The notes: generated by a model from the sequence alone, not told the origin. A DNA stretch of 8,978 nt from Frankiaceae bacterium (GCA_030840515.1 JAVEEJ010000301.1:1-8978); one strand, 5' to 3'; counted from the first letter of the stretch, positions 1 through 6,068 are shown. A program made the numbers and translations.

Positions 1-1279
1 TGCCGAGCCGCTCGTCGAGCATCTTGCCGGTCAGCTTGGGCCACCAGAAGTAGAAGCCCGCGAACATCGCGAACACCACCGTGCCGAACAGCACGTAGTG
101 GAAGTGCGCCACCACGAAGTAGGAGTCCGTGACGTGGAAGTCGACCGGCGGTGAGGCCAGCAGGATGCCGGTGATGCCACCGAACAGGAACGTGGTGAGG
201 AAGCCCAGCGCCCACAGCATCGGGGTGTCGAACGTCACCGCCCCACGCCACATGGTGCCGATCCAGTTGAAGAACTTCATGCCGGTGGGGACGGCGATCA
301 GATACGTCATGAGGGAGAAGAAGGGCAGGAGTACGGCGCCTGTGGGGAACATGTGGTGCGCCCAGACCGCCAGCGACAGCGCCGTGATGCCGACCGTGGC
401 GAAGACCATGCCCTTGTAGCCGAAGAGCGGCTTGCGGCTGAATACCGGGATGACCTCCGTGATGATGCCGAAGAACGGCAGCGCCACGATGTAGACCTCA
501 GGGTGGCCGAAGAACCAGAACAGGTGCTGCCACAGGATCGCCCCGCCGGTCGCGGCGTCGAAGATGTGGAACCCGAACTGGCGATCCGCTTCCAAAGCGA
601 GCAGCGCCGCCGCGAGGACCGGGAAAGCCATCAGCACCAGCACCGAGGTCCAGAAGATGTTCCAGGTGAAGATCGGCATCCGGAACATCGTCATGCCGGG
701 TGCGCGCAGGCACAGGATCGTGGTGATGAAGTTGACCGCACCCAGGATCGTGCCCAGCCCCGAGAGGGTCAGGCCCATGATCCACATGTCGGCGCCGACG
801 CCGGGCGAGTGCACGACGTCCGAGAGCGGTGTGTAGGCGAACCAGCCGAAGTCCGCTGCACCGTGCGGTGTCAGGAACCCGCCCAGCACCATGAGCCCGC
901 CGAACAGGAACATCCAGAACGAGAGCATGTTCAGCCGCGGGAAGGCGACGTCCGGCGAGCCGATCTGCAGCGGCATGATCGCGTTCGCGAAGCCGGCGAA
1001 CAGCGGGGTCGCGAACAGGAACAGCATCAGGGTGCCGTGCATCGTGAACAGCTGGTTGTACTGCTCGGCGCTCAGGACCTGCAGCCCCGGTCGGGCGAGC
1101 TCGATGCGCATCATGACCGCCATCGCACCGGCGACCAGGAAGAAGCCGAACGAGGCGATGAAGTACATGTTGCCGATCACCTTGTGATCGGTGCTCGAGG
1201 CCCACTTGATGCCGATCGAGCCGCGTCGCTCGAGCTTGCCGCCCGCGCCGACCCCTGCGGGGTAGCTGACCGTGGTCAC
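1..1279 (-). CDS. ctaD: Cytochrome c oxidase subunit I, aa3 type (partial, C-terminus off the left edge)
   Basis: Catalytic subunit of the aa3 heme-copper oxidase: it reduces oxygen to water at the heme a3-CuB centre and pumps protons across the cytoplasmic membrane. The 426 visible residues contain His81 (heme a, in TMHGTLM), the D-channel Asp110 and Asn117, His259-Pro-Glu-Val-Tyr263 (CuB ligand, channel Glu261 and cross-linked Tyr), His308-His309 (CuB), Lys335 (K-channel, in VPTGMK) and His392/His394 (hemes a3 and a, in VAHFHY). The GHPEVY motif marks an A1-type oxidase. The fragment covers transmembrane helices I to about X. Roughly 130-150 residues are missing compared with family length. 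The start is GTG at 1279. It overlaps the ctaC stop as GTGA and has GGGAG six bases upstream (1286-1290), so translation is probably coupled to ctaC. Identification is based on ligand and motif conservation and is very secure. Confidence 0.98.
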   Translation of the reverse strand, partial: MTTVSYPAGVGAGGKLERRGSIGIKWASSTDHKVIGNMYFIASFGFFLVAGAMAVMMRIELARPGLQVLSAEQYNQLFTMHGTLMLFLFATPLFAGFANAIMPLQIGSPDVAFPRLNMLSFWMFLFGGLMVLGGFLTPHGAADFGWFAYTPLSDVVHSPGVGADMWIMGLTLSGLGTILGAVNFITTILCLRAPGMTMFRMPIFTWNIFWTSVLVLMAFPVLAAALLALEADRQFGFHIFDAATGGAILWQHLFWFFGHPEVYIVALPFFGIITEVIPVFSRKPLFGYKGMVFATVGITALSLAVWAHHMFPTGAVLLPFFSLMTYLIAVPTGMKFFNWIGTMWRGAVTFDTPMLWALGFLTTFLFGGITGILLASPPVDFHVTDSYFVVAHFHYVLFGTVVFAMFAGFYFWWPKLTGKMLDERLG

Positions 1280-2082
1280 TGGTTGCTCCCGTTCACCGTG
1301 TAGCGACCACTGGTGGTGTCGGCCTTGGCCGCGGCGATCATCGCGTCGAACTCGGACTGCGGCGCCACCGTCAGCGTGAACAGCATCCGCGAGTGGAACT
1401 CACCGCACAGCTCGGCGCAGCGGCCCTTGTAGGTGCCGGCCTTGATGGAGTCGACCTGGAACGTGTTCTGCCGCCCCGGTACGACGTCGCGCTTGAATAG
1501 CAGGTCCGGGACCCACCACGAGTGGATGACATCGGGCGAGGTCTCGACGAAGCGGATGACCTTGCCCTCCGGGAGGATCAGGTGCGACAGCTCGCCGCCT
1601 TCGGCAGCCGTGCGTCCCGGCCGGCCGATGATGGACAGGCCCGTGGCCGTCCCGCAGTCGGTGTAGTTGTACTGCCACGCCCACTGGAAGCCCACGATGT
1701 TCACGGTGCAGTCGGGCTTGGCGTCCAGCTTGTCGATGTAGCTCTCGTCGCGGGCCGTGAAGTAGAAGAGGAAGGCCACGATGATCGTCGGGATCACCGT
1801 GTAGAGCACCTCGACCGGCAGGTTGTAGCCCACCTGCGCCGGGACCACATCGTCGCGCTTGCGGTAGGCCCACGCGGCCCAGAACATCAGCCCGTAGACG
1901 GCGATCATCACGACCAGGCCGGCGACCGACGAGCCCTTCCACAGGTCGAGCGCACGCTGCCCCTGGGGAGTGATGGCGTGCGGCCACCCGAAGTTCGGGA
2001 TGTCCTCGCGGCTGCAACCGGTCAGCAGAAGCAGCAGCGGCACCAGCAGTGCGGTGCGGGCGCGTACGCGCTTGGGATCCAC
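1276..2082 (-). CDS. ctaC: Cytochrome c oxidase subunit II, CuA lipoprotein
   Basis: Subunit II carries the binuclear CuA centre that accepts electrons from cytochrome c and passes them to heme a of CtaD. With the GTG start at 2082 it has 268 residues. A basic N-terminus and Leu-rich stretch end in the lipobox LTGC (Cys23), so it is probably lipid-anchored. Two transmembrane helices follow at about 53-72 and 91-110, then an extracytoplasmic cupredoxin domain. CuA ligands are all present: His187, Cys222, Glu224, Cys226, His230 and Met233. The aromatic electron-entry stretch (GFQWAWQYNY, 131-140) is also there. An in-frame GTG 14 codons upstream (2124) exists, but 2082 is preferred because GGAAGG lies six bases before it and because it gives a normal signal peptide. 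It is the first gene of the ctaC-ctaD pair and probably starts the transcript. Confidence 0.97.
   Translation of the reverse strand: MDPKRVRARTALLVPLLLLLTGCSREDIPNFGWPHAITPQGQRALDLWKGSSVAGLVVMIAVYGLMFWAAWAYRKRDDVVPAQVGYNLPVEVLYTVIPTIIVAFLFYFTARDESYIDKLDAKPDCTVNIVGFQWAWQYNYTDCGTATGLSIIGRPGRTAAEGGELSHLILPEGKVIRFVETSPDVIHSWWVPDLLFKRDVVPGRQNTFQVDSIKAGTYKGRCAELCGEFHSRMLFTLTVAPQSEFDAMIAAAKADTTSGRYTVNGSNQ
1286..1290 (-). promoter_or_regulatory. Ribosome binding site of ctaD inside ctaC
   Basis: GGGAG on the minus strand, six bases before the GTG of ctaD and inside the last codons of ctaC. It supports the GTG start at 1279 and translational coupling across the GTGA overlap. Confidence 0.7.
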
Positions 2083-2088
2083 GTGTCG

Positions 2089-2094
2089 CCTTCC
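2089..2094 (-). promoter_or_regulatory. Ribosome binding site deciding the ctaC start
   Basis: GGAAGG on the minus strand with six bases between it and the GTG at 2082. It decides for the shorter ctaC start over the in-frame GTG at 2124, which has no comparable site. Confidence 0.7.
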
Positions 2095-2124
2095 GAGCTC
2101 ACAGGTGGGTCGAGGGCGTCGCAC

Positions 2125-2130
2125 ACCCTA
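2125..2130 (-). promoter_or_regulatory. Possible -10 element of ctaC-ctaD
   Basis: TAGGGT on the minus strand fits the actinobacterial TAnnnT pattern and is preceded by TAC. Transcription would begin near 2118, leaving a leader of about 36 bases that holds the ctaC ribosome binding site. No convincing -35 is seen. The element is back to back with the -10 of the divergent gene, about 39 bases away, so the two polymerase sites would overlap upstream. Confidence 0.4.
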
Positions 2131-2162
2131 GTACGCAGCGCCCTCCCCAGCCGTGCGCGGGG

Positions 2163-2180
2163 ACCCGACTAGCGTCGGGT
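2163..2180 (+). promoter_or_regulatory. Leaderless promoter -10 inside a perfect palindrome (possible operator)
   Basis: TAGCGT at 2170-2175 fits the TAnnnT -10 pattern, with only eight bases between it and the GTG start at 2184, so the transcript would start at or next to the start codon. The element lies in a perfect inverted repeat, ACCCGAC (2163-2169), TAGC, GTCGGGT (2174-2180). A regulator bound there would cover the -10. No ribosome binding site is visible before 2184, which agrees with a leaderless message. The regulator itself is unknown. Confidence 0.45.
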
Positions 2181-2183
2181 GTC

Positions 2184-3290
2184 GTGAGCGTGCCCCGCGC
2201 CTACCTCGACGCTGCCACCGCCGCCCCGCTGCACCCCGCGGCGCGGGCCGCCCTGCTCACGGCGCACGACGAGGGCTGGGCCGACCCCGACCGGCTCTAC
2301 ACCGAGGCCCGCCGCGCCCGGCTGCTCCTCGACGCGGCGCGCGCCAGCGTGGCGAGCGCGATCGGGTGCAGGCCCGACGAGCTGAGGTTCGTGGGGTCGA
2401 GTACGGCGGCCCGCCAGGACGGCATGCTCGGCCTGCTGGCGGCGCGGTCCGCCGCTGGGTCGACCGCGGTCGCCAGCGCGGTGGAGCACTCGGCGATCCT
2501 GCAGGCGGTCCCCCAGACGGTCCGGACCCCGGTGGACCGCGTTGGCCGGGTTGATCCCGAGGGGTGGGGTGCGGCGGTCACCGCGGACGGGGTGGCGCTG
2601 GCCGCGCTGCAGGCTGCCAACCACGAGGTGGGCACGACCCAGCCGGTCACCGCGGCGGCCGACGCCTGCGGTGAGGTCCCGCTCCTTGTCGACGCGACCG
2701 CGTGGTTGCCGTGGCGCCCCGCCCCCGCGGGCTGGTCGGTGCTGGTCGGGGGCGCGGAGGCCTGGGGCGGCCCTCCCGGGGTCGGGCTGCTCGCGGTCCG
2801 CAAGGGGGTCCGCTGGCGCTCGCCGCACCCTGAGCCGACGCCGCCCGAAGCCTCGCTGCCCGCCGTACTCGCCGCCGCCACTGCCCTCGAAGCGGTCCGG
2901 GCCACCGCCGACGAAGAGGCGAGCAGGCTCTCGGCACTCGTGGACCTGGTCCGCGAGCAGGTGCCGCTGCGGATCCCTGACGTCGAGGTGGTCGGCGACC
3001 CGGTGGAGCGGCTCCCGCACGTCGTCACGTTCTCCTGCCTCTACGTCGACGGCGAGCCGCTGCTGTCAGCCCTCGACGCGGCCGGCTTCGCGGTGGGCAG
3101 CGGGTCGGCCTGCACCTCTAGCGCGCTGGAGCCCTCGCACGTGCTCGCCGCGATGGGCGTGCTGACCCACGGCAACATCCGCCTGTCGCTGCACCCCGGG
3201 GTGACCGAGGCGGACGTTCGCCGCTTCCTCGAGGTGCTCCCGGAAGCGGTGGCTGGTGTGCGGCGGTCGGCCGGGGTCGAGGGCCTGTGA
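2184..3290 (+). CDS. Cysteine desulfurase-like protein (NifS/IscS fold) lacking the PLP lysine
   Basis: A 368-residue member of the class V aminotransferase/cysteine desulfurase family, whose usual members take sulfur from cysteine as an enzyme persulfide using PLP. Recognisable family segments, in order, are YLDAATAAPLHP (7-18), FVGSSTAARQ (69-78), the PLP-stacking His102 (EHSAIL), NHEVGTTQP (146-154, with Gln153), the PLP-ring Asp170 and the C-terminal loop GSGSACTSSALEPSHVL with the sulfur-accepting Cys310. In the normally invariant S-x-H-K motif this protein reads AEAWGGPPGVG (191-201), so His and the Schiff-base Lys are Glu192 and Ala193. It may therefore be inactive as a classical desulfurase, be a scaffold, or act by another route. 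The GTG at 2184 is chosen because it directly precedes the conserved N-terminus and fits a leaderless promoter. The downstream TusA-like gene overlaps by GTGA, so the two proteins probably work together. The family call is secure; the function is not. Confidence 0.85.
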   Translation: MSVPRAYLDAATAAPLHPAARAALLTAHDEGWADPDRLYTEARRARLLLDAARASVASAIGCRPDELRFVGSSTAARQDGMLGLLAARSAAGSTAVASAVEHSAILQAVPQTVRTPVDRVGRVDPEGWGAAVTADGVALAALQAANHEVGTTQPVTAAADACGEVPLLVDATAWLPWRPAPAGWSVLVGGAEAWGGPPGVGLLAVRKGVRWRSPHPEPTPPEASLPAVLAAATALEAVRATADEEASRLSALVDLVREQVPLRIPDVEVVGDPVERLPHVVTFSCLYVDGEPLLSALDAAGFAVGSGSACTSSALEPSHVLAAMGVLTHGNIRLSLHPGVTEADVRRFLEVLPEAVAGVRRSAGVEGL

Positions 3291-3496
3291 CCGTCCTCGA
3301 CGAGCGCGGCCGACGCTGCCCGCTGCCGGTGATCGCCCTGGCCCGGGCGATCAAGGACGTCGCGGTCGGTGGGGAGGTCACGCTCCTCGCGGACGACCCG
3401 GCGGCAGCGCACGACGTGCCGGCCTGGTGCCGCATGCGCGGTCAGCACCTTGTCACCGCTGAGGACGGCAGGTTCGTCGTGCGCCGCGTGTTGTAG
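3287..3496 (+). CDS. TusA-family sulfur carrier protein
   Basis: A small cytoplasmic protein of 69 residues in the TusA/SirA family. These proteins carry a persulfide on the Cys of a CPxP motif between a cysteine desulfurase and acceptors such as tRNA-thiolation or cofactor enzymes. The motif is CPLP at residues 11-14, at the start of the first helix as in the family. The rest fits the beta-alpha-beta-alpha-beta-beta pattern (GGEVTLLADDPAAAHDVPAWCRMRG, given here only as positions 28-52). A second Cys at 48 is of unknown role. The GTG start at 3287 shares bases with the stop of the desulfurase-like gene (GTGA), with GAGGG at 3279-3283 just before it. This implies coupled, roughly equal synthesis. 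The neighbour is the natural sulfur donor for TusA, but its missing PLP lysine leaves the donor open. The final acceptor cannot be told from this window. Confidence 0.85.
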   Translation: MTVLDERGRRCPLPVIALARAIKDVAVGGEVTLLADDPAAAHDVPAWCRMRGQHLVTAEDGRFVVRRVL

Positions 3497-3570
3497 CCGG
3501 GAGCTGCCCAAACCACCGCAGAGCGGACTGTCGCTCAAGGGGCACCCCCGCCACGACCGACAGGACTGTT

Positions 3571-4725
3571 GTGCGCCTTGCTCTGACGATGACCCTCGCC
3601 GCTGCTGCTCTCGTTCCGCTGGGCGCCGCCACCACTGCCGACGCCACCAGCTGCGCGGCCACTCCGGGGCTGCTGTCGCGCTCGGCGACCGTCAGCCGGT
3701 CGATGCTGGGCGGCGGTCGCATGACCATCTGGGACACCGGCCCCACGGCAGACCCCTACGACTCCATCCGGCTGGTCGCCATCCGCTACCCGGCCGCGGC
3801 CAAGATCCGTCAGCGCGTGCTCACCACGCCCAGCGTCACCCAGTCGGTCGCTCCCGGAACCTTCGCCAAGAACCAGTCCCGCGCCGTCGTTGTCATCAAC
3901 GGCGGCTTCTTCGACGCCGGTCGCGGCGCCTTGCCGGTCGGGCCGCAGCTCAAGGACGGCCACCTCTACAAGGCCGCGTCCAGCGCCGCCACCGTCATCG
4001 CCACGCTCACCAACGGCCAGACCGCCTACAGCTCGCTGGCGGTCGCCGGCAGCGTGGCCGGCGGCGGCCGGACCTGGAAGGTCATGGGGCTCAACCACCA
4101 GAGCCTGTCGAGCAGCGGCGTCAGCATCTACACGCCGGACTGGGGCCCGCAGACTCGCCCGATCGGCACCGTCGACATCGTCGTCAAGAGCGGCAAGGTC
4201 ATCGCCAAGCGCACCGGCTCCTACCGCGGCAAGCCGGTGGCTGCCGGCACCATCGTGGTCACGGCCACGGGCACGCCGGGCTCTCAGCTGGCCGCTCTTC
4301 CGGTCGGCGCCGCGGTCAACGCCAGCTGGCACGCCGTACTCGGTCGCCAGGACATGCGCAGTGCGATCGGCTCCGGCGGGCGCCGGATCTACAACGGCAC
4401 CGTCTGGCCCAGCTGCGACACCCGGTCCGAGGAGCTGCGGCCGCGCAGCGCCATCGGCTGGACGCAGGGCGGCGACCTCATCGTCATGACGGTCAGCGGC
4501 CGGGCCAGCAAGAACGGGGTCCGCTGGGGCGGAGCGACCGCGCACCAGGTGGGCGACTACATGAAGAAGCTCGGCGCCTACGAGGCGATCTCGCTCGACG
4601 GCGGCACCTCGACGACGATGGTCGTCCGCTACGCCCTCGGCGGCACGGTCTACCGCGTCGACCGCTCAGCGAGCGACTCGCAGCGGGCCGTCCCGAACGT
4701 GCTGGAGATCGAGCCCACGCCGTAG
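3571..4725 (+). CDS. Secreted phosphodiester glycosidase family protein (NAGPA-like)
   Basis: A 384-residue protein with a signal peptide (basic VRLALT start, hydrophobic to about residue 20, probable cleavage near Ala25), so it acts outside the membrane. The C-terminal two thirds match the NAGPA/DUF2233 family, named after the mammalian enzyme that removes GlcNAc from a phosphodiester on lysosomal enzymes. The visible family motifs are VVINGGFF (107-114), RSAIGW (292-297) and the closing SLDGGTSTTM (341-350). Cys28 and Cys282 could form a disulfide. The bacterial substrate is not known from the sequence; a cell-wall or exopolysaccharide phosphodiester is plausible. The start is GTG 3571, with AGGA five bases upstream (3562-3565). 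ATG 3589 is possible but would cut the signal peptide. No promoter is evident in the 74-base gap after the TusA gene, so read-through from it is possible. It converges on adoK with 5 bases between the stops. Confidence 0.85.
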   Translation: MRLALTMTLAAAALVPLGAATTADATSCAATPGLLSRSATVSRSMLGGGRMTIWDTGPTADPYDSIRLVAIRYPAAAKIRQRVLTTPSVTQSVAPGTFAKNQSRAVVVINGGFFDAGRGALPVGPQLKDGHLYKAASSAATVIATLTNGQTAYSSLAVAGSVAGGGRTWKVMGLNHQSLSSSGVSIYTPDWGPQTRPIGTVDIVVKSGKVIAKRTGSYRGKPVAAGTIVVTATGTPGSQLAALPVGAAVNASWHAVLGRQDMRSAIGSGGRRIYNGTVWPSCDTRSEELRPRSAIGWTQGGDLIVMTVSGRASKNGVRWGGATAHQVGDYMKKLGAYEAISLDGGTSTTMVVRYALGGTVYRVDRSASDSQRAVPNVLEIEPTP

Positions 4726-4730
4726 AACGG

Positions 4731-5696
4731 CTAGACGCCGAGGTGCGCGCCGACCTCGGCCGCCGCGTCGTCGCCGTACGCCTTGGCCATCCGCTGCAGG
4801 AACGCCGGCGGCGTCACGTCGTACTCCTGGGTCCCCACGGTCTCGAGGCAGTAGGTCGCCAGCAGCGAGCCGACCTGCGCGCACCGCTCGTAGCCGAGCC
4901 CCCACGACCGCGCCGACAGGAACCCCGCGCGGAACGCGTCTCCCACACCGGTCGGGTCGGCCTTGCGCTCCTCCGGGGGGACGGGGACGTGGATGGGCAT
5001 CTCGCCGCGCCGCTCGACGACGGCGCCCTTGGCGCCTTGGGTGGTGACGCGTACGCCGACCTTGCCGAGCAGCTCGTCCGGTGACCAGCCCGTCTTCTTC
5101 TCGGTCAGCGCCGCTTCGTACTCGTTGGTGAGCAGCAGCTCGGCCCCTTCGACCAGTTCCCGCACCTGCTCGCCGTCCAGCGACGACAGCTGCTGGCTGG
5201 GATCGGCGACGAACGGGACGCCGCGGTCGCGGCACTCACGGGTGTGGCGCAGCATCGCCTGCGGGTCGTTCGGGCTCACCACGACCAGGTCGAGCGGGCC
5301 GAGCGGGCCGAGCTCGATCTCGCGCGCCTCGCTCATCGCGCCCGGGTAGAAGGAGGCGATCTGGTTCTGGTCGGTGTCGGTGGTGCACAGGAACCTGGCG
5401 GTGTGCTTGAGCTCGCTGACCCGCACGTAGTGGGTCTCCACCCCGTGCCGCTCGAGCCAGCTGCGGTAGTCGTCGAAGTCCCGCCCGACGCTGCCCACCA
5501 GCAGCGGGCGCAGACCTAGGACGCCCATCCCGAAGCAGATGTTGGCCGCCACCCCGCCGCGCCGGATGTCGAGGTCCTCGACGAGGAAGCTCAGGCTCAC
5601 GTTGGCGAGCTGGTCCGGCAGCAGCTGGTCGGCGAACCGCCCGGAGTAGGACATGAGGTGGTCCGTGGCGATGGACCCGGTGACCGCGATGCGCAT
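4731..5696 (-). CDS. adoK: Adenosine kinase (PfkB/ribokinase family)
   Basis: Phosphorylates adenosine to AMP in cytoplasmic purine salvage. The 321-residue product closely resembles, from memory, the mycobacterial AdoK (Rv2202c). It shares the N-terminus IAVTGSIATDHLM with ribose-binding Asp12, the PfkB signature GGVAANICFGMGVLG (47-61), HTARF (98-102), QIASFYPGAMSEAR (112-125), ADPSQQL (164-170), and the C-terminal PfkB signature ADPTGVGDAFRAGF (246-259). The last holds the anion hole and catalytic base Asp253. Family length is about 320, so the gene is complete. ATG 5696 is chosen over the GTG and ATG codons upstream because it starts the conserved N-terminus and because TAGGTT at 5705-5710 puts transcription start close to it (leaderless). 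It is divergent from a small unknown gene. Its nearness to ctaC also recalls the mycobacterial order. A generic sugar kinase is the less likely alternative. Confidence 0.88.
   Translation of the reverse strand: MRIAVTGSIATDHLMSYSGRFADQLLPDQLANVSLSFLVEDLDIRRGGVAANICFGMGVLGLRPLLVGSVGRDFDDYRSWLERHGVETHYVRVSELKHTARFLCTTDTDQNQIASFYPGAMSEAREIELGPLGPLDLVVVSPNDPQAMLRHTRECRDRGVPFVADPSQQLSSLDGEQVRELVEGAELLLTNEYEAALTEKKTGWSPDELLGKVGVRVTTQGAKGAVVERRGEMPIHVPVPPEERKADPTGVGDAFRAGFLSARSWGLGYERCAQVGSLLATYCLETVGTQEYDVTPPAFLQRMAKAYGDDAAAEVGAHLGV
4737..4760. terminator. Candidate hairpin terminator between convergent genes
   Basis: Perfect eight-base stem, GCCGAGGT (4737-4744) with ACCTCGGC (4753-4760), and an eight-base loop. 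It begins 11 bases after the glycosidase stop and lies in the last codons of adoK on the other strand. No T-tract follows, so termination is inferred only from its position and stem. Confidence 0.35.
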
Positions 5697-5704
5697 GGCG
5701 CGGC

Positions 5705-5710
5705 AACCTA
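5705..5710 (-). promoter_or_regulatory. Probable -10 of adoK (leaderless)
   Basis: TAGGTT on the minus strand fits TAnnnT and stands eight bases before the ATG at 5696, predicting a transcript with almost no leader. No ribosome binding site is visible before that ATG. A weak GTCGGG lies 18 bases upstream as a possible -35. Confidence 0.45.
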
Positions 5711-5763
5711 CCCGCATCGACCGCCCGGCCCGACGCCGCGCCCGCTACTCGTCAGTAAGTTTT

Positions 5764-5781
5764 CCTGACGCCCGTGTCAGG
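5764..5781 (+). promoter_or_regulatory. Palindrome upstream of the small-gene promoter (possible operator)
   Basis: Perfect inverted repeat CCTGAC (5764-5769), six-base spacer, GTCAGG (5776-5781), ending two bases before the TAGGTT -10 element of the small gene. A further GTCAG half-site lies at 5751-5755. The position covers the -35/spacer region, as expected of a repressor site or of an activator that replaces a weak -35. Confidence 0.4.
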
Positions 5782-5783
5782 TT

Positions 5784-5789
5784 TAGGTT
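5784..5789 (+). promoter_or_regulatory. Probable -10 of the small gene (leaderless)
   Basis: TAGGTT fits TAnnnT and stands seven bases before the ATG at 5797, so transcription would start at or just before the start codon. There is no ribosome binding site. The element and its next base (TAGGTTG) repeat those of the divergent adoK promoter. Confidence 0.5.
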
Positions 5790-5796
5790 GTCCGCT

Positions 5797-6009
5797 ATGA
5801 GCACGCACCCCACCCTCCCCAGCGAGGTCGAGCCGACCACCATCGGCGACCTGATCGATGACTGCCGCGCCCTGGCCGACGGTGCCGTGCAGCGGGTCAT
5901 CGACCTCACCGGCTCCATCCCGGTCCAGCGGGTCAGCGCACCCCTGGTCTTCAGCAGCACGGTCTTCACGGACAAGCTCAGGAGCATGGTCGACGGCTTC
6001 GGCCAGTAG
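5797..6009 (+). CDS. Small protein of unknown function, 70 residues
   Basis: I do not recognise this protein. It has 70 residues, begins MSTHPTLPSEVEPTTIGDL and has no membrane segment or signal peptide. The first part (about 14-37, DLIDDCRALADGAVQRVIDL) is a likely amphipathic helix. A Val/Phe/Ser-rich stretch and a short basic helix follow (KLRSMVDGF). One Cys is present at 22. Evidence that it is real: nearly every third codon base is G or C, as in the neighbouring genes; a -10 element sits at leaderless distance; a palindrome precedes it; and a strong hairpin follows the stop. The ATG at 5797 is preferred over upstream in-frame starts because those would overlap the divergent adoK promoter. 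It is monocistronic by appearance. Confidence 0.7.
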   Translation: MSTHPTLPSEVEPTTIGDLIDDCRALADGAVQRVIDLTGSIPVQRVSAPLVFSSTVFTDKLRSMVDGFGQ

Positions 6010-6021
6010 CACCCGCAGTCT

Positions 6022-6053
6022 CGGCCCGCCCGGCAGCACCGCCTGGCGGGCCG
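6022..6053 (+). terminator. Hairpin after the small gene, probable terminator
   Basis: Perfect nine-base GC stem, CGGCCCGCC (6022-6030) with GGCGGGCCG (6045-6053), and a 14-base loop, starting 12 bases after the small-gene stop. Only TTCC follows, so it is a terminator of the T-poor actinobacterial kind if it works. Confidence 0.55.
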
Positions 6054-6062
6054 TTCCACGTC

Positions 6063-6068
6063 TACGCT
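6063..6068 (+). promoter_or_regulatory. Possible -10 of the 471-residue gene
   Basis: TACGCT fits TAnnnT. A start near 6075 would leave a leader of about 30 bases. That leader holds a strong purine-rich site, GGGGAGGGG at 6084-6092, 12 bases from the ATG. This spacing is long for a ribosome binding site. The -10 is flanked by GTTCC (6053-6057) and GGAAC (6071-6075), a short inverted repeat. Confidence 0.35.

Noticed and set aside
353..1303. Long plus-strand frame (316 codons) opposite ctaD
   Set aside because: It lies wholly antisense to a secure gene, is made of Arg/Glu/His/Asp-rich low-diversity sequence and has no fold or motif. It is a usual product of high-GC codon bias on the other strand.
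2083..2124. Upstream GTG start for ctaC at 2124
   Set aside because: It would put 14 residues before the lipoprotein signal, lies within or next to the likely -10, and has no ribosome binding site. The GTG at 2082 has GGAAGG at ideal spacing.
3521..3536. Hairpin GAGCG/CGCTC after the TusA gene as terminator
   Set aside because: The stem is only five bases with no T-run, too weak to claim as a terminator.
3369..5084. 571-codon plus-strand frame across the glycosidase and adoK
   Set aside because: It is Arg/His/Gly-rich and runs through two well-identified genes on opposite strands. It is a frame shadow.
5688..5718. GATGCG/CGCATC inverted repeat around the adoK start
   Set aside because: Six-base arms 19 bases apart, one of them inside conserved codons. 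This is expected by chance at this GC content.
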